Notes: generated by a model from the sequence alone, not told the origin. A stretch of 64,000 nucleotides of DNA from Providencia alcalifaciens DSM 30120 (GCF_000173415.1 NZ_ABXW01000004.1:287795-351794); one strand, 5' to 3'; positions 8,755 through 18,233 are shown, counted from the stretch's first letter. Made by a program: numbers and translations.

Positions 8755-9303
8755 ATGAAATATCAGTTAACTCATGCGTATAGCCGATCAGTACAGTTTT
8801 ATGGTGTTGAAACAAACTTAAGCCTAGAGCAATTTCAACAAGCTTGTGCTTATATTCAGTTAATTAGAGATAAACTACCGAGTTTTTCATCTTCTGATGA
8901 TTATCTAGTTGAGTGTGAAACTCTTTTTCTTCTTCAGATGTTTTATGGCTTTATGCCATTATATGAAAATAGTGAAGTGGATGCGATTGTTGATGTTCAT
9001 CATAACTGGGAATGTTATGTAATTGGTGGGAGCTTGGCGTCTATAAACCAATATGCGATATGTAATGCAAGCATTATTATGCTGGAGTTTCTTCGCTATA
9101 AATTACAGGCAAAACTCAATAATTATTCTAATGAGAAAATAAAAGTTGATTTAGCTCGGCTAGATTCCTTATTAAGTGGCCATTTTTTAAAAAAAGAATG
9201 GGAGCTGAGAGATGTTTATGGAAATGATCTTACGGGTATTCAATTTTTAAGAAGTGATAAAGTTGAATTAATATCTAAAGCACCTATAGAAGCTGAAATG
9301 TAG
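8755..9303 (+). CDS. Hypothetical protein, 182 aa
   Basis: Not recognised. The predicted product is soluble, has no signal peptide, and looks mostly alpha-helical (for example residues 20-60 and 95-135), with a Trp/Cys-containing segment HHNWECYVIGG near residue 84. No clear Shine-Dalgarno precedes the ATG. The codons are AT-rich compared with the flanking core genes, and it sits between an AT-rich spacer and a broken IS end, which suggests acquired DNA. An immunity-type or phage-derived function is possible but nothing in the sequence shows it. Confidence 0.6.
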   Translation: MKYQLTHAYSRSVQFYGVETNLSLEQFQQACAYIQLIRDKLPSFSSSDDYLVECETLFLLQMFYGFMPLYENSEVDAIVDVHHNWECYVIGGSLASINQYAICNASIIMLEFLRYKLQAKLNNYSNEKIKVDLARLDSLLSGHFLKKEWELRDVYGNDLTGIQFLRSDKVELISKAPIEAEM

Positions 9304-9349
9304 CGAGATGAATTTTTTAGTTGATAGAAAGCACAAAGCCGTCACTAGA

Positions 9350-9486
9350 TGAAGTGCCCCCTTTAGTTGGATAACCATTTGCTGGGGGGCTTTTTATGCC
9401 AAAATATAATTGCGATGTAAAAATTATCATTGCAATAGATGTGTATCAGAGATTCTGAGTATTTACCCGTTGAGGTAAGCTTTATC
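9350..9486 (+). mobile_element. Truncated IS3-family (IS150-like) left end
   Basis: From 9350 the sequence TGAAGTGCCCCC followed by TTTAGTTGGATAACC has the look of an IS150-group terminal repeat. An ATG at 9396 then begins MPKYNCDVKI, like the N-terminus of an OrfA transposase, and stops after 20 codons at 9458. In another frame GKLYLKEL is still readable near 9475. No right end or catalytic ORF follows, so this would be a dead remnant. The GCCCCC/GGGGGGC pair plus T5 (9356-9395) could now act as a terminator for the preceding gene. Confidence 0.5.
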
Positions 9487-10398
9487 TCAAAGAGTTAAAA
9501 TGCGCTCTGTAATTAAGGTCATCAATTTCGATGTATCAACATCAGTCATGATTTTACAATTCATCGTTTCCGAACTGTGATGAGTCAAAGTAGATGGGGT
9601 CGCAAAACTATGACCAAATAATCTCTTGGATTCATATTCAATAGAGATTGAACCATCAACACCTGAAAAAATTTCAGGTTGAATGAGGTAGGCAATAACA
9701 CAAGGGTCATGAAGGAAAGGATCAAATTCAGCATATCTTCGACACATTTCTGCTACGCTCTGGGCAATAGCCCCTCCTTTTTCCAAAGCAGTGCACAAAC
9801 CCGCTCTTATATCAGCTTTACTTGTCACATCTAAACCAAGCATTGTAATGTGCTGCGCACTATCAAAAACTATATGAGCAGCATGAGGGTCTACATAAAA
9901 ATTAAACTCAGCGGCTGGCGTTATATTTCCCTGTGTAAATGCGGCTCCTCCCATGACGACAATATCTTTTACATTATCAATTAATTTTGGCTCTTTAATG
10001 ATAGCTATTGCAATATTAGTGAGAGAGGCTATTGCGCATAATGTTATTTCACCAGGATTTGCCATAACAGAATCAATAATAAAGTCTACCGCGTGACCAG
10101 AATCATTGTGGTGTTTAGATTCCGGTAGGAGCACCCCAGCAAGCCCATCTGTACCATGAACATTCGTTTTATTCCCAGTTTTGCTCATTAATGGACGATT
10201 ACAGCCTTTAGCGAGAGGAATATCTAGCCTATTAGCTAATGTCAGTAATTTTTTTGCATTACTGTGAACCTTTTCTAACTCTACATTCCCTGCGACTGTT
10301 GTTATCCCGATTAATTCTATTTCTGGTGACGCTATAGCGAGAAAAATAGCCACTGCATCATCAACTCCAGGATCACAATCTATTATTATTTTATGCAT
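9487..10398 (-). CDS. Inosine-uridine-preferring nucleoside hydrolase family protein
   Basis: Cytosolic N-ribohydrolase (303 aa) that cleaves ribonucleosides to base and ribose. The calcium-binding signature DCDPGVDDAVAI is at residues 7-18, VVMGG with the following acidic segment is near residue 148, and the late HDPCVIAYL with its His/Asp is near residue 240. Similar in length to RihA, RihB and RihC, but I cannot assign which. It stands alone with long AT-rich DNA upstream and the IS remnant touching its 3' end, in a stretch beside tRNA-Phe, so it may be an accessory gene. Confidence 0.88.
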   Translation of the reverse strand: MHKIIIDCDPGVDDAVAIFLAIASPEIELIGITTVAGNVELEKVHSNAKKLLTLANRLDIPLAKGCNRPLMSKTGNKTNVHGTDGLAGVLLPESKHHNDSGHAVDFIIDSVMANPGEITLCAIASLTNIAIAIIKEPKLIDNVKDIVVMGGAAFTQGNITPAAEFNFYVDPHAAHIVFDSAQHITMLGLDVTSKADIRAGLCTALEKGGAIAQSVAEMCRRYAEFDPFLHDPCVIAYLIQPEIFSGVDGSISIEYESKRLFGHSFATPSTLTHHSSETMNCKIMTDVDTSKLMTLITERILTL

Positions 10399-11155
10399 GT
10401 TAACTCCTTGATTTATAATTTATTAATTAGATAATCGAAAGTATTAATAATTAAACCTAAAGTTTATTTATAGAATCTATTTTTAGAGCGTGTGAAAGCT
10501 AAAGATAGAAGAGCTAAAAAATTAAAATAGAGGGAATCTATATATTAATATTGCCAAAAATATCTTTCTAATGAAGTTTTTTTGGTAAGAATGATGATTT
10601 TAATAAGTTATGATGGTTTTCAAACACTAAAATTTAAAATTAACTTGTTATGGCATGATTAATTACATGGAAAGTTCAAAAAATAGAACGATTGAAATAT
10701 AATAATCTAAAAAATGCGAACTCATGATTGTTTTTTAAAATATAATCCTGAAAATGTGAATCACATCGCATTTGCCAACTATTTATCAGGTGGGTATTTT
10801 TATGAAAAATAGTGAATATATTTTCTATGTTTCAATTTCTTAAAAAGAATGCTTTTTTACATTCACATTCGTTCGTAGAAGAATAAATGGCATATTTTTT
10901 CTGCTTGGATAATCGTAATAATCAACAAAATAATTTTTTAATCTATCACTGCATAAATTATGCATTAGCCTAATGAGCATAATTTTATAATGACTGTGTT
11001 TACCATTTATTGAAAGCGGCTAGTTTTTAGTGAATGTATGAGCTCATTTTTCTGAGGAGGGAAGTTCGATAGGTACTACCGTGAAGCGATTGCGGTGATG
11101 GGTGAAAGATAAATCATCACTGATGAACCAATAAATTAATGATACAGAAAGCAAA
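10399..11155. other. Long AT-rich spacer between nucleoside hydrolase and tRNA-Phe
   Basis: About 750 bp with no supported gene. A small palindrome TGTGAATCACA lies near 10755. Around 11050-11113 the composition becomes visibly richer in GC, and a short frame between stops reads KFDRYYREAIAVMGER, which may be the tail of a lost gene. No copy of the tRNA-Phe 3' end was seen that would mark an attachment site. Confidence 0.4.
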
Positions 11156-11176
11156 AACCCGCCACTAGGGCGGGTT
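11156..11176 (-). terminator. tRNA-Phe terminator
   Basis: Perfect 8-bp stem AACCCGCC/GGCGGGTT with a 5-nt loop, followed on the minus strand by TTT. It begins 11 bp past the tRNA 3' end. Confidence 0.85.
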
Positions 11177-11186
11177 CTTTAAATAG

Positions 11187-11262
11187 TGGTGCCCGGACTC
11201 GGAATCGAACCAAGGACACGGGGATTTTCAATCCCCTGCTCTACCGACTGAGCTATCCGGGC
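11187..11262 (-). tRNA. pheV: tRNA-Phe (GAA)
   Basis: 76 nt with encoded CCA. Acceptor GCCCGGA pairs with TCCGGGC, the anticodon loop reads TTGAAAA with GAA, and the T arm carries GGTTCGATTCC. As far as I can recall it is the same as the E. coli tRNA-Phe. It follows mltC, as the pheV locus does in relatives. Its 3' end faces the AT-rich accessory stretch at 8.3-11.2 kb. Confidence 0.98.
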
Positions 11263-11390
11263 AACGGAGCGTATTAAACCTGATTTAAGAGGGTGAGTCA
11301 AGGCGGTTTCTAAAAACTTTTGATTGAATGCGTTTTTTTTCAGCGTTTGAATTAAATTTTAATCAAATCAATGTAAAAACTCACAAAAAG

Positions 11391-11430
11391 TGAAAAAAAA
11401 TGCCAGAAACGTTGAGGGTTATCTGGCATT
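11391..11430 (-). terminator. mltC terminator
   Basis: Stem AATGCCAGA/TCTGGCATT (11399-11407 with 11422-11430), followed on the minus strand by an unbroken run of T at 11391-11398. Confidence 0.88.
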
Positions 11431-11453
11431 TATGTTGCTATTTTAATGGTTTA

Positions 11454-12527
11454 TTAGCGTAAATACTTTTTCTGCGCCTTATTAACTTTAATCAGGTAAT
11501 TACGAGATTCTGCCGCAGGATGTTTGGTCGAAAGTGTCTCGTAAACCTCACCAGGCTCTAAATTATTAATTCGTTGAGCAGCTTGCTTTTTATCATTATG
11601 GAATACACGCAACACACTACCTGCACCCCCGTTATAGGCTGTGATCACCGCATAGCGACGTGAGGTTGGGTTACTAATCTCTCCTAAATAGCTATTTTGT
11701 AAGATAGCTAAGTAAGCGGTGCCTGTATCAATGTTTTGCTCAGGGTCAAACAGGTAGCTGCGGCTTGGTACACCGGATTTACCTTGAGAACGGAATACGT
11801 CTTTACCTGCGGTGTTCGGCATAATTTGCATCAAGCCTAACGCATCAGAGCGGCTAACGGCATAAGGGTTGAAGCTTGATTCAATTTGCATGATCGCCAG
11901 AATCAGTGATTCATCTACACCGTATTTTGCAGAGGATTTTTTAATATAAGGCAGATATTTATGGGCGCGTTTATCGAGGTGGTTTGGCACCAATTGCATG
12001 GTAACCGACCAAACGATATTCATGCCGGACTGCCTGCGCTGCATTTTATTGCTGATCAGATAATCTGCAAATTTATTAGCGCGCCACTCCCAACGAATAG
12101 GTTCGCCCATATTGTCCATAACCTGACCAAACAGGAATGGCTCTTTACTGTAGGGAATGTCGTTAATATCGGAATAGAGGTCGATGGAGTTCGGGTCATC
12201 GCCCATCAATAATGTAGTGACAATCGCTTTCTTCAGGTGTGCTGACGGTTCAACAGCAGAAATTGTCTCGACCGTGATGGTTCCTGCATCAAAGTTAATG
12301 TGGCTACGAGTACGATACTCATCGGTATATTTCACATAGTCTTTGGGACCTGCAATGAGAACTTCTTTAATCCCCCAAATATTTTCGATGTTATGAGCAA
12401 ATTGCCCCATCAAAATATCAAAGCCATTAGTATCTTTGACATAGTCAGGATTAAAGTCAGATTTCTGATTACTAGAACAAGAAACAATCAGGGGAATCAA
12501 CAATGTGAGTGTGAGTAATTTTTTCAT
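11454..12527 (-). CDS. mltC: Membrane-bound lytic murein transglycosylase C
   Basis: Outer-membrane lipoprotein that cleaves the MurNAc-GlcNAc bond of peptidoglycan with formation of a 1,6-anhydro end. A lipobox LIVSC places the lipidated Cys at residue 17. The N-terminal DUF3393-type domain (about 30-185) precedes the SLT lysozyme-like domain, with catalytic Glu216 in [13 protein letters not shown], then GLMQ and AYNGGAG. It is 357 aa, close to E. coli. I use the ATG at 12527; a GTG three codons upstream belongs to the ribosome site. It follows mutY-yggX on the same strand. Confidence 0.96.
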   Translation of the reverse strand: MKKLLTLTLLIPLIVSCSSNQKSDFNPDYVKDTNGFDILMGQFAHNIENIWGIKEVLIAGPKDYVKYTDEYRTRSHINFDAGTITVETISAVEPSAHLKKAIVTTLLMGDDPNSIDLYSDINDIPYSKEPFLFGQVMDNMGEPIRWEWRANKFADYLISNKMQRRQSGMNIVWSVTMQLVPNHLDKRAHKYLPYIKKSSAKYGVDESLILAIMQIESSFNPYAVSRSDALGLMQIMPNTAGKDVFRSQGKSGVPSRSYLFDPEQNIDTGTAYLAILQNSYLGEISNPTSRRYAVITAYNGGAGSVLRVFHNDKKQAAQRINNLEPGEVYETLSTKHPAAESRNYLIKVNKAQKKYLR

Positions 12528-12649
12528 ACGATCCACAATATTAATGCAAGCTATTTACTATTTCGTTCATTGAATCAAAAGCGTTCAAGTTGCAGGGGGT
12601 AGCAAACCAAGCCATGCAACTTGAGGAACGATAGGTATAGACCTAAAAA

Positions 12650-12919
12650 CTATTTTTCTGGGGTATAGCCATCAATTTGAATATCGTGACCTTCAAATAA
12701 GAACTTCACCATTTCTTGTTCCAACATTTTACGGTCATCTGGATTCATGGTGTTGAGTTTCTTTTCATTGATCAGCATCGTTTGTTTGGTCATCCATTGA
12801 CTCCATGCTTCTTTCGAAATCTCATTAAAAATACGCTTTCCTAATTCGCCAGGGTAAAGCTGAAAATCTTGCCCATCAGCGTCACGTTGTAAGAAAGTGC
12901 AAAAAATGGTTCTACTCAT
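12650..12919 (-). CDS. yggX: Fe(2+)-trafficking protein YggX
   Basis: Small cytosolic protein (89 aa) that protects Fe-S proteins from oxidants and takes part in iron handling. The family N-terminus [16 protein letters not shown] with Cys7 is intact, as is [17 protein letters not shown]. It lies 11 bp behind mutY, whose product carries a 4Fe-4S cluster, and both are likely co-transcribed, as in E. coli. Confidence 0.96.
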   Translation of the reverse strand: MSRTIFCTFLQRDADGQDFQLYPGELGKRIFNEISKEAWSQWMTKQTMLINEKKLNTMNPDDRKMLEQEMVKFLFEGHDIQIDGYTPEK

Positions 12920-12930
12920 TTAATTTTTCC

Positions 12931-13983
12931 TCAAATATCAGATAATAAGGCAAGTTGTTTTAGTAAACTTTCAACCGGTGCAGCGAGCCCAACGGTTGCG
13001 CCTGGGTGTAAGTTATACCAGAGTCCATTACCTTCATCCATGGCAGAGTTAAATGCCTGAATATTAACTTTTACAGGGATAATATCTAAATGGAAATGGC
13101 TAAACGTGTGGCGAAAAGCAATTAATTGTTCTGGTATGTCATGTTGCAGACCAGAATCAGCCAGCCATTGAGCCAGTTGCTCATGGCTTTCAAACTGTGG
13201 AAAGGCGAATAATCCCCCCCAAATACCGGATGGCGGTCGTTGCTCTAACCAGACATTATCTTGGTGTTGAAGGATCAAGAACCAGGCACTTTTTTCAGGA
13301 ATTTTTTGTTTCGGTTTTTTACCCGGATATTCCTGCCAAGCATGGTTAGCGTATGCAATACAGCCTGTATTGAGCGGGCATAATTCACATTTTGGCTTGC
13401 TACGGGTGCATACCATCGCGCCAAGATCCATCATGGCTTGGTTAAAGTATTCCACTTCAACGTTAGGCGTGACCTTGGTGCTAATGTCCCACAGGCGGTT
13501 TTCCACCTCTTTTTTCCCTGGCCAGCCTTCGACGGCATAACAGCGAGCTAAAACACGTTTTACATTCCCATCTAAAATGGGATAGTGCTGTTTTTGAGAA
13601 AGGGAGAGAATGGCACCTGCGGTGGAACGTCCAACACCAGGAAGCGCATTAACTTCCTCAAATGTCGTCGGAAATTGACCTTGATATTGAGTCGCAATGA
13701 CTTGAGCTGCTTTATGTAGATTGCGTGCTCGGGCGTAATAACCGAGCCCCGTCCATAAATGCAGTACTTCATCAAGGGGCGCATTTGCCAATGCAGTGAC
13801 GTCGGCAAAGCGTTGAGTAAATTTTTCAAAATAGGGAATGACAGTGCTGACTTGGGTCTGTTGCAACATGACTTCAGAGAGCCAAACATGGTAGGAGGAT
13901 TTTTCCTGCTGCCATGGCAAGGTTTTACGACCGTATTTGTGATACCACTTGAGCACGGCGCTTGAAAATTGTTGAGCTTCCAT
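12931..13983 (-). CDS. mutY: A/G-specific adenine glycosylase
   Basis: DNA repair glycosylase that removes adenine mispaired with 8-oxoguanine. The HhH-GPD domain has catalytic Glu37 ([10 protein letters not shown]), the hairpin [12 protein letters not shown] near residue 114 and Asp138 (LDGNVKRVL). The 4Fe-4S cluster loop is complete: Cys192, Cys199, Cys202 and Cys208 (C-X6-C-X2-C-X5-C). The C-terminal NUDIX-like domain that reads 8-oxoG follows from about residue 230. Length 350 aa matches E. coli. First gene of mutY-yggX-mltC. Confidence 0.97.
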   Translation of the reverse strand: MEAQQFSSAVLKWYHKYGRKTLPWQQEKSSYHVWLSEVMLQQTQVSTVIPYFEKFTQRFADVTALANAPLDEVLHLWTGLGYYARARNLHKAAQVIATQYQGQFPTTFEEVNALPGVGRSTAGAILSLSQKQHYPILDGNVKRVLARCYAVEGWPGKKEVENRLWDISTKVTPNVEVEYFNQAMMDLGAMVCTRSKPKCELCPLNTGCIAYANHAWQEYPGKKPKQKIPEKSAWFLILQHQDNVWLEQRPPSGIWGGLFAFPQFESHEQLAQWLADSGLQHDIPEQLIAFRHTFSHFHLDIIPVKVNIQAFNSAMDEGNGLWYNLHPGATVGLAAPVESLLKQLALLSDI

Positions 13984-14220
13984 TATTTATAATATTTTTA
14001 TCGCTATTTCAGTCATGATGAGGATTGCAACATAGACCGTGGTGGCTGTAAACCGCTTCTTGTGTAAAGTTATCCAATTATCAACTGCAAGATCCGAGAA
14101 GTTTTGCTAAACTCCCTTTCCCACCATACTTAGATATTAATTAATTAGGTATGTTTGGTTTTTTTTATACTCTTGTTGGCACATTATCTAATTGGACAAC
14201 GAATTTTTTAGAACTTTATT

Positions 14221-14937
14221 ATGATCAATAACGTTATCTCCCCCGAATATAATGAAGAAGGGCGGGTTATGCGCCGTGTCCGTAGTTTTGTCCGCCGTCA
14301 AGGGCGTCTGACAAAACGTCAGGAAGAGGCATTAGAAAGCGAATGGGCAGAAATGGGTATCGATTTTGTTAACGAACCCTTTGATTTCGCAAAACTATTT
14401 AATAATTCAAATCCGGTTACTCTGGAAATTGGATTTGGAATGGGCGCCTCATTAGTCACGATGGCAGCACAAAACCCAGATAAAAACTTTCTGGGAATTG
14501 AAGTGCATGCACCGGGTGTTGGAGCTTGTTTGGCATCGGCAAAAGAAGAAAATGTCACCAACTTACGTGTGATGTGCCACGATGCTATCGAAGTTTTAGA
14601 CTTCATGATCCCGAACGGTAGCTTGGAAATGGTTCAGTTATTCTTCCCTGATCCATGGCATAAAGCGAAACACAATAAACGCCGTATTGTGCAGGTGCCT
14701 TTCGCAGAAAAAATTCGCAGTAAATTAATTGATGGTGGTGTTTTCCACATGGCGACAGATTGGGAACCTTATGCAGAACATATGCTTGAGGTAATGACCA
14801 GTGTTGCTGGGTATGAAAACGTATCAACCACAGGGGACTACGTTCCTCGTCCAGAATCAAGACCAGAAACAAAGTTTGAAAAGCGCGGCCAGCGGTTAGG
14901 GCATGGTGTATGGGATTTAATGTTTAAGAGGATTTAA
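14221..14937 (+). CDS. trmB: tRNA (guanine-N7-)-methyltransferase
   Basis: Makes m7G46 in the variable loop of tRNAs using S-adenosylmethionine. The SAM-binding motif [12 protein letters not shown] is near residue 63 and the family hallmark [15 protein letters not shown] near residue 141. Length 238 aa, as in E. coli. Divergent from mutY, and followed by yggL after 2 bp, so the two are translationally close. Confidence 0.97.
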   Translation: MINNVISPEYNEEGRVMRRVRSFVRRQGRLTKRQEEALESEWAEMGIDFVNEPFDFAKLFNNSNPVTLEIGFGMGASLVTMAAQNPDKNFLGIEVHAPGVGACLASAKEENVTNLRVMCHDAIEVLDFMIPNGSLEMVQLFFPDPWHKAKHNKRRIVQVPFAEKIRSKLIDGGVFHMATDWEPYAEHMLEVMTSVAGYENVSTTGDYVPRPESRPETKFEKRGQRLGHGVWDLMFKRI

Positions 14938-14939
14938 TC

Positions 14940-15269
14940 ATGGCTAAACAACAACGTAGTCGCCGTTTACGTAAAAAAATGCGTTTGGATGAATTCCAAG
15001 AATTAGGCTTCATTGTTAAATGGAACTTTAAAGAAGGCACGCCGATCGAAGAAGTGGATAGCACCGTTGATCAACTGATTGCTGAAGCTATCGAACCAAA
15101 CGGTCTGGCATTTGAAGCTAGCGGCTACATGAACTGGGAAGGGATTGTTTGCCTACAAAAAATTGGTAAATGTACCGAAGAACACCGTCAAATCGTTGAA
15201 AATTGGCTAAAATCAAAAGGGATGAACGACGTTGTTGTTTCTGAACTGTTTGATGTTTGGTGGGAATAA
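14940..15269 (+). CDS. yggL: YggL family 50S ribosome-binding protein
   Basis: 109-aa DUF469 protein with the family pattern RSRRLRKKMRLDEFQELGF at the basic N-terminus and GMNDVVVSELFDVWW at the end. YggL binds the large ribosomal subunit in E. coli; its exact job is not settled. It starts 2 bp after trmB and ends in a strong terminator, so trmB-yggL is the transcription unit. Confidence 0.93.
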   Translation: MAKQQRSRRLRKKMRLDEFQELGFIVKWNFKEGTPIEEVDSTVDQLIAEAIEPNGLAFEASGYMNWEGIVCLQKIGKCTEEHRQIVENWLKSKGMNDVVVSELFDVWWE

Positions 15270-15289
15270 TAACTAGTTTGATTATTAAT

Positions 15290-15319
15290 AAAGGCATCCA
15301 ATTGGATGCCTTTATTTTC
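15290..15319 (+). terminator. trmB-yggL terminator
   Basis: Perfect 10-bp stem AAAGGCATCC/GGATGCCTTT with an AATT loop, followed by ATTTTCT. It overlaps in-frame codons upstream of the glsB start. Confidence 0.85.
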
Positions 15320-15347
15320 TAGAGTAATCCATTCTGGAGCAAAACAC

Positions 15348-16274
15348 TTGAGCACCCAGTTTTCTGACCAATTACTGCATGATATTTTGGAACAAGTTCG
15401 CCCCCTGATAGGTCAAGGAACGGTGGCAGACTATATACCTGCTTTGGGCGGTATTCCTTCACATCATTTGGGGATTGCGGTACATACCGCTGAGGGAGAT
15501 GTGTTTACCGCTGGAGATGCCAAAACACGTTTCTCAATTCAATCTATTTCTAAGGTTCTTAGCTTGACCTTGGCAATGACGCGTTACGAAGAGCAAGAAA
15601 TTTGGAGCCGCGTTGGTAAAGAGCCATCAGGGCTGCCATTTAATTCATTGATTCAAATCGAAATGGAAAAAGGAATTCCCCGGAATCCATTTATCAATGC
15701 TGGGGCGATTGTGATTGCTGACATGCTGCAATCTCGTTTGAGCGCACCAAAACAACGGATGTTAGAGTTTGTCCGGAAACTCGCTTGTGAGCCAGATATT
15801 AGTTATGACACGAATGTCGCACGCTCAGAAATGGAACATGCGAGCCGTAATGCGGCCATCGCGTATTTAATGAAATCTTTTGGCAATTTTGATAATGATG
15901 TTTTAACTGTTTTAGAAACTTATTTTCATTATTGTTCTCTAAGTATGAATTGTGTCGAGTTAGCTCGGTGTTTTACCTACTTAATGAATCAAGGTGAATC
16001 CTCTTGCTCGATAGACCCGATTATCACGCCATTGCAGTCTCGACAGATCAATGCCTTAATGATGACTTGTGGAATGTATGATGGTTCCGGTGAATTTGCA
16101 TTTCGTATTGGAATGCCCGGTAAGTCAGGTGTCGGTGGTGGTATTGTGTGTGTGGTTCCTAACCAATTCACGGTGGCAGTGTGGTCGCCGGAATTAGATT
16201 CGGCGGGAAACTCTTTGGTGGGATGCGCCGCCTTAGAACTGTTATCGAAACGCATTGGACGTTCTGTTTTTTAA
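15348..16274 (+). CDS. glsB: Glutaminase
   Basis: Serine-dependent glutaminase that turns glutamine into glutamate and ammonia. The SxxK motif is in [11 protein letters not shown], and the conserved [15 protein letters not shown] and GKSGVGGGI blocks are present. I choose the TTG at 15348: GGAG lies 8 nt before it and the length becomes 308 aa, equal to E. coli YneH. The in-frame ATG at 15306 is inside the yggL terminator stem and would add 14 non-homologous residues. Confidence 0.92.
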   Translation: MSTQFSDQLLHDILEQVRPLIGQGTVADYIPALGGIPSHHLGIAVHTAEGDVFTAGDAKTRFSIQSISKVLSLTLAMTRYEEQEIWSRVGKEPSGLPFNSLIQIEMEKGIPRNPFINAGAIVIADMLQSRLSAPKQRMLEFVRKLACEPDISYDTNVARSEMEHASRNAAIAYLMKSFGNFDNDVLTVLETYFHYCSLSMNCVELARCFTYLMNQGESSCSIDPIITPLQSRQINALMMTCGMYDGSGEFAFRIGMPGKSGVGGGIVCVVPNQFTVAVWSPELDSAGNSLVGCAALELLSKRIGRSVF

Positions 16275-16316
16275 TTACCTCTCAACAGAGATAGAGGTAA
16301 TCGACGAGGAGATTTT

Positions 16317-17048
16317 ATGTTACGCCGTACTTTAATTGCATTTTCATTACTGGCCTGCGCCACGAGCCAAGCGGCGGATTATAACTGTGCCGTGACACCC
16401 AAAGACGATATTTTTATGACGCCTGAACATGTTCAAGTCATTGGTCGTAGCGGGGATTTAAAAATCACGCCTAATGGTGATGTCACCTTAAATGGTCAAA
16501 AAGTTGCACTGACCTCAGAGCAGCAGCAACAAGCATTACGTTATCAATCGGCTATCCGTCAGGATTTACCGTGGATCAAAAAAGAGTCCGAAGAGAAGTT
16601 AGCCGCTTCAAGAAAATCCCTCGATAAAGTGGTTGTCAAAGTGATTGGAAGTGACAGTAATATTCGTAATCGCTTAACGAAACTCGAAAAAGATCTCAAT
16701 GGTCAGATTAATCAAATCATTGAAACCCGTTCAAATGGCTACGTTTTCCACCATGAAGGAATTAAAAAGGTGGAAACAACAGGGCGTGAATTAGTCAATG
16801 AAAGCTTAGGTGGTATTCTGCAAGACAGCATTAATGAAATGGGTCGTAAGCAGTTGCTGGCGGGTGGTGACACCAATAAGATGCTGCAAGGTATGTTGGG
16901 CAGTCTTGGTGGATTACAGCAAGAAATTGAAGGCGAATGGAAAAACCAAGAAAACAGTTTCCAACAGTTTGGTCAGCAGGTTTGTACGAAAGTGACATCG
17001 CTAGAGCAACAACGAATGAGTTTATTAGACGGGATTAAATCTAAATAA
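16317..17048 (+). CDS. yggN: Periplasmic DUF2884 protein YggN
   Basis: Exported protein of 243 aa with a signal peptide of about 19 residues (cleavage after SQA). The start of the mature part, DYNCAVTPKDDIFMTPEHVQV, and the helical, charged second half match YggN of E. coli (239 aa). Function unknown in all relatives. It follows glsB by 42 bp with GAGGAG before the ATG and is closed by its own terminator. Confidence 0.9.
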   Translation: MLRRTLIAFSLLACATSQAADYNCAVTPKDDIFMTPEHVQVIGRSGDLKITPNGDVTLNGQKVALTSEQQQQALRYQSAIRQDLPWIKKESEEKLAASRKSLDKVVVKVIGSDSNIRNRLTKLEKDLNGQINQIIETRSNGYVFHHEGIKKVETTGRELVNESLGGILQDSINEMGRKQLLAGGDTNKMLQGMLGSLGGLQQEIEGEWKNQENSFQQFGQQVCTKVTSLEQQRMSLLDGIKSK

Positions 17049-17071
17049 TTGAGTTTTGTCCGCGTTGATAG

Positions 17072-17103
17072 GCAGCAACAGGGAAACGTGTTGCTGCTTT
17101 TTT
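17072..17103 (+). terminator. yggN terminator
   Basis: 9-bp stem GCAGCAACA/TGTTGCTGC with an 8-nt loop and six T directly after it. Confidence 0.88.
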
Positions 17104-17151
17104 GCATTAAAAATTCGTGAAAACTATGATGTTCATACCATAAATAAAAAC

Positions 17152-17170
17152 AATACTAAGAATCATTATC
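17152..17170 (+). promoter_or_regulatory. Fur box upstream of the siderophore-binding gene
   Basis: AATACTAAGAATCATTATC matches 15 of 19 positions of the Fur consensus GATAATGATAATCATTATC. It lies about 70 bp before the start codon, over the expected promoter. Iron-repressed expression follows from the family of the gene and this site together. Confidence 0.75.
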
Positions 17171-17241
17171 ATTTAATTGACTTATTGGTCACTCTCCTTA
17201 GAATGCTGGTTTGGCTTAACGACTAAATTGGTGTTACTCAC

Positions 17242-18192
17242 ATGAAAAAATTTATTCCAGCTCTACTTGTTTCTCTTTTATCATTCTCCGCACCTTACGC
17301 ACTGAGTGCTGAATCAGCTGCATTCACACCAAACGCAATCACTGCACAAGGTACTGAAAAAGTTACGGTTAAACATCTTTCTGGTGAAACAGAAGTGGTA
17401 AAAAAACCACAGAAAGTGGTTCTGTTTGATTTCGGTATTTACGATTCAATGCAAAAACTGGGATTAGGGGATAAGGTTGTCGCGTTGCCGATGGGAAATG
17501 CGCCTGCTTACGTGAAAGCGGGCATCCCAGCGACAGTGAAAAATGCAGGTGGCATGAAAGAGCCTAATTTAGCTGAAATCGCTGCATTGAAGCCGGATTT
17601 GATTGTGATCACTGGTCGCCAAGGTAAATCTTACGAAGCGTTATCAAAAATTGCACCGACGCTGAATTTAGGCTCTGATAGCAAAAACTATATTGAATCA
17701 GTAAAAGCGAATATCCGTTTAATTGGTGATTTATACGGTGACCAGAAAGCGGTAGACGAGCAACTGGCTCAGTTGGATAAAACCATTGCAGAAGCCCAGA
17801 AAAAAGCGGCTGCATCCAATAAAAAAGTACTGGTTTTATTGCACAATGATGGCAAGTTAATGCCAAATAACCAAGCAGTTGTTTATGATGTGGTGAAAGC
17901 ACAGCGCGCTGAATTACCTGTTCAAGCGGATGCAGACAAATCTAAACGCCGTGTGGTGGATACCAAAACTATCGCACAAGCGAACCCTGATGTGATTTTA
18001 ATTGTCGATCGTAGCGAAGCGATTGGTGCAGGTAAGTTAGATAAAACGGTATTTGAAGACCAAAATATTCAAGAAACGAAAGCGTATAAAGATGGCAAAA
18101 TTACCTATTTGCAATCTGACTTGTGGTATCTCTCTGGTGGTGGTTTAGTCAGCCTCACCGAACAAATCGATGCAGTCACCAAAGCACTGTAA
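17242..18192 (+). CDS. Siderophore ABC transporter substrate-binding protein (CeuE/FatB-like)
   Basis: Periplasmic iron-siderophore-binding protein of the class III fold, 316 aa. The signal peptide runs to about residue 22 without a lipobox Cys, so the product is soluble. The two lobes are joined by the usual long helix (about 160-190), and the family start VKKPQKVVLFDFGIYDSMQKLG is clear. The closest families are CeuE, VctP and FatB, which take catecholate or petrobactin-type siderophores. A Fur box sits upstream. No permease or ATPase gene follows, so it must work with a transporter encoded elsewhere. Confidence 0.85.
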   Translation: MKKFIPALLVSLLSFSAPYALSAESAAFTPNAITAQGTEKVTVKHLSGETEVVKKPQKVVLFDFGIYDSMQKLGLGDKVVALPMGNAPAYVKAGIPATVKNAGGMKEPNLAEIAALKPDLIVITGRQGKSYEALSKIAPTLNLGSDSKNYIESVKANIRLIGDLYGDQKAVDEQLAQLDKTIAEAQKKAAASNKKVLVLLHNDGKLMPNNQAVVYDVVKAQRAELPVQADADKSKRRVVDTKTIAQANPDVILIVDRSEAIGAGKLDKTVFEDQNIQETKAYKDGKITYLQSDLWYLSGGGLVSLTEQIDAVTKAL

Positions 18193-18233
18193 TCGATAAA
18201 TTATTATTTTCGTTTATTACCCTTAGTAAAAAG

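Noticed and set aside
10740..10775. CRP site upstream of the nucleoside hydrolase gene
   Set aside because: TGTGAATCACA has a 1-bp spacer instead of 6 between half-sites and is over 300 bp from the gene.
11050..11113. Short frame KFDRYYREAIAVMGER near tRNA-Phe as a gene or integrase tail
   Set aside because: Only 16-18 codons between stops, no start or homologue recognised, and it does not match the C-terminus of a known integrase. Kept only as a remark on composition.
13572..13889. Second minus-strand frame within mutY
   Set aside because: Out-of-frame shadow of mutY, whose own frame carries all motifs.
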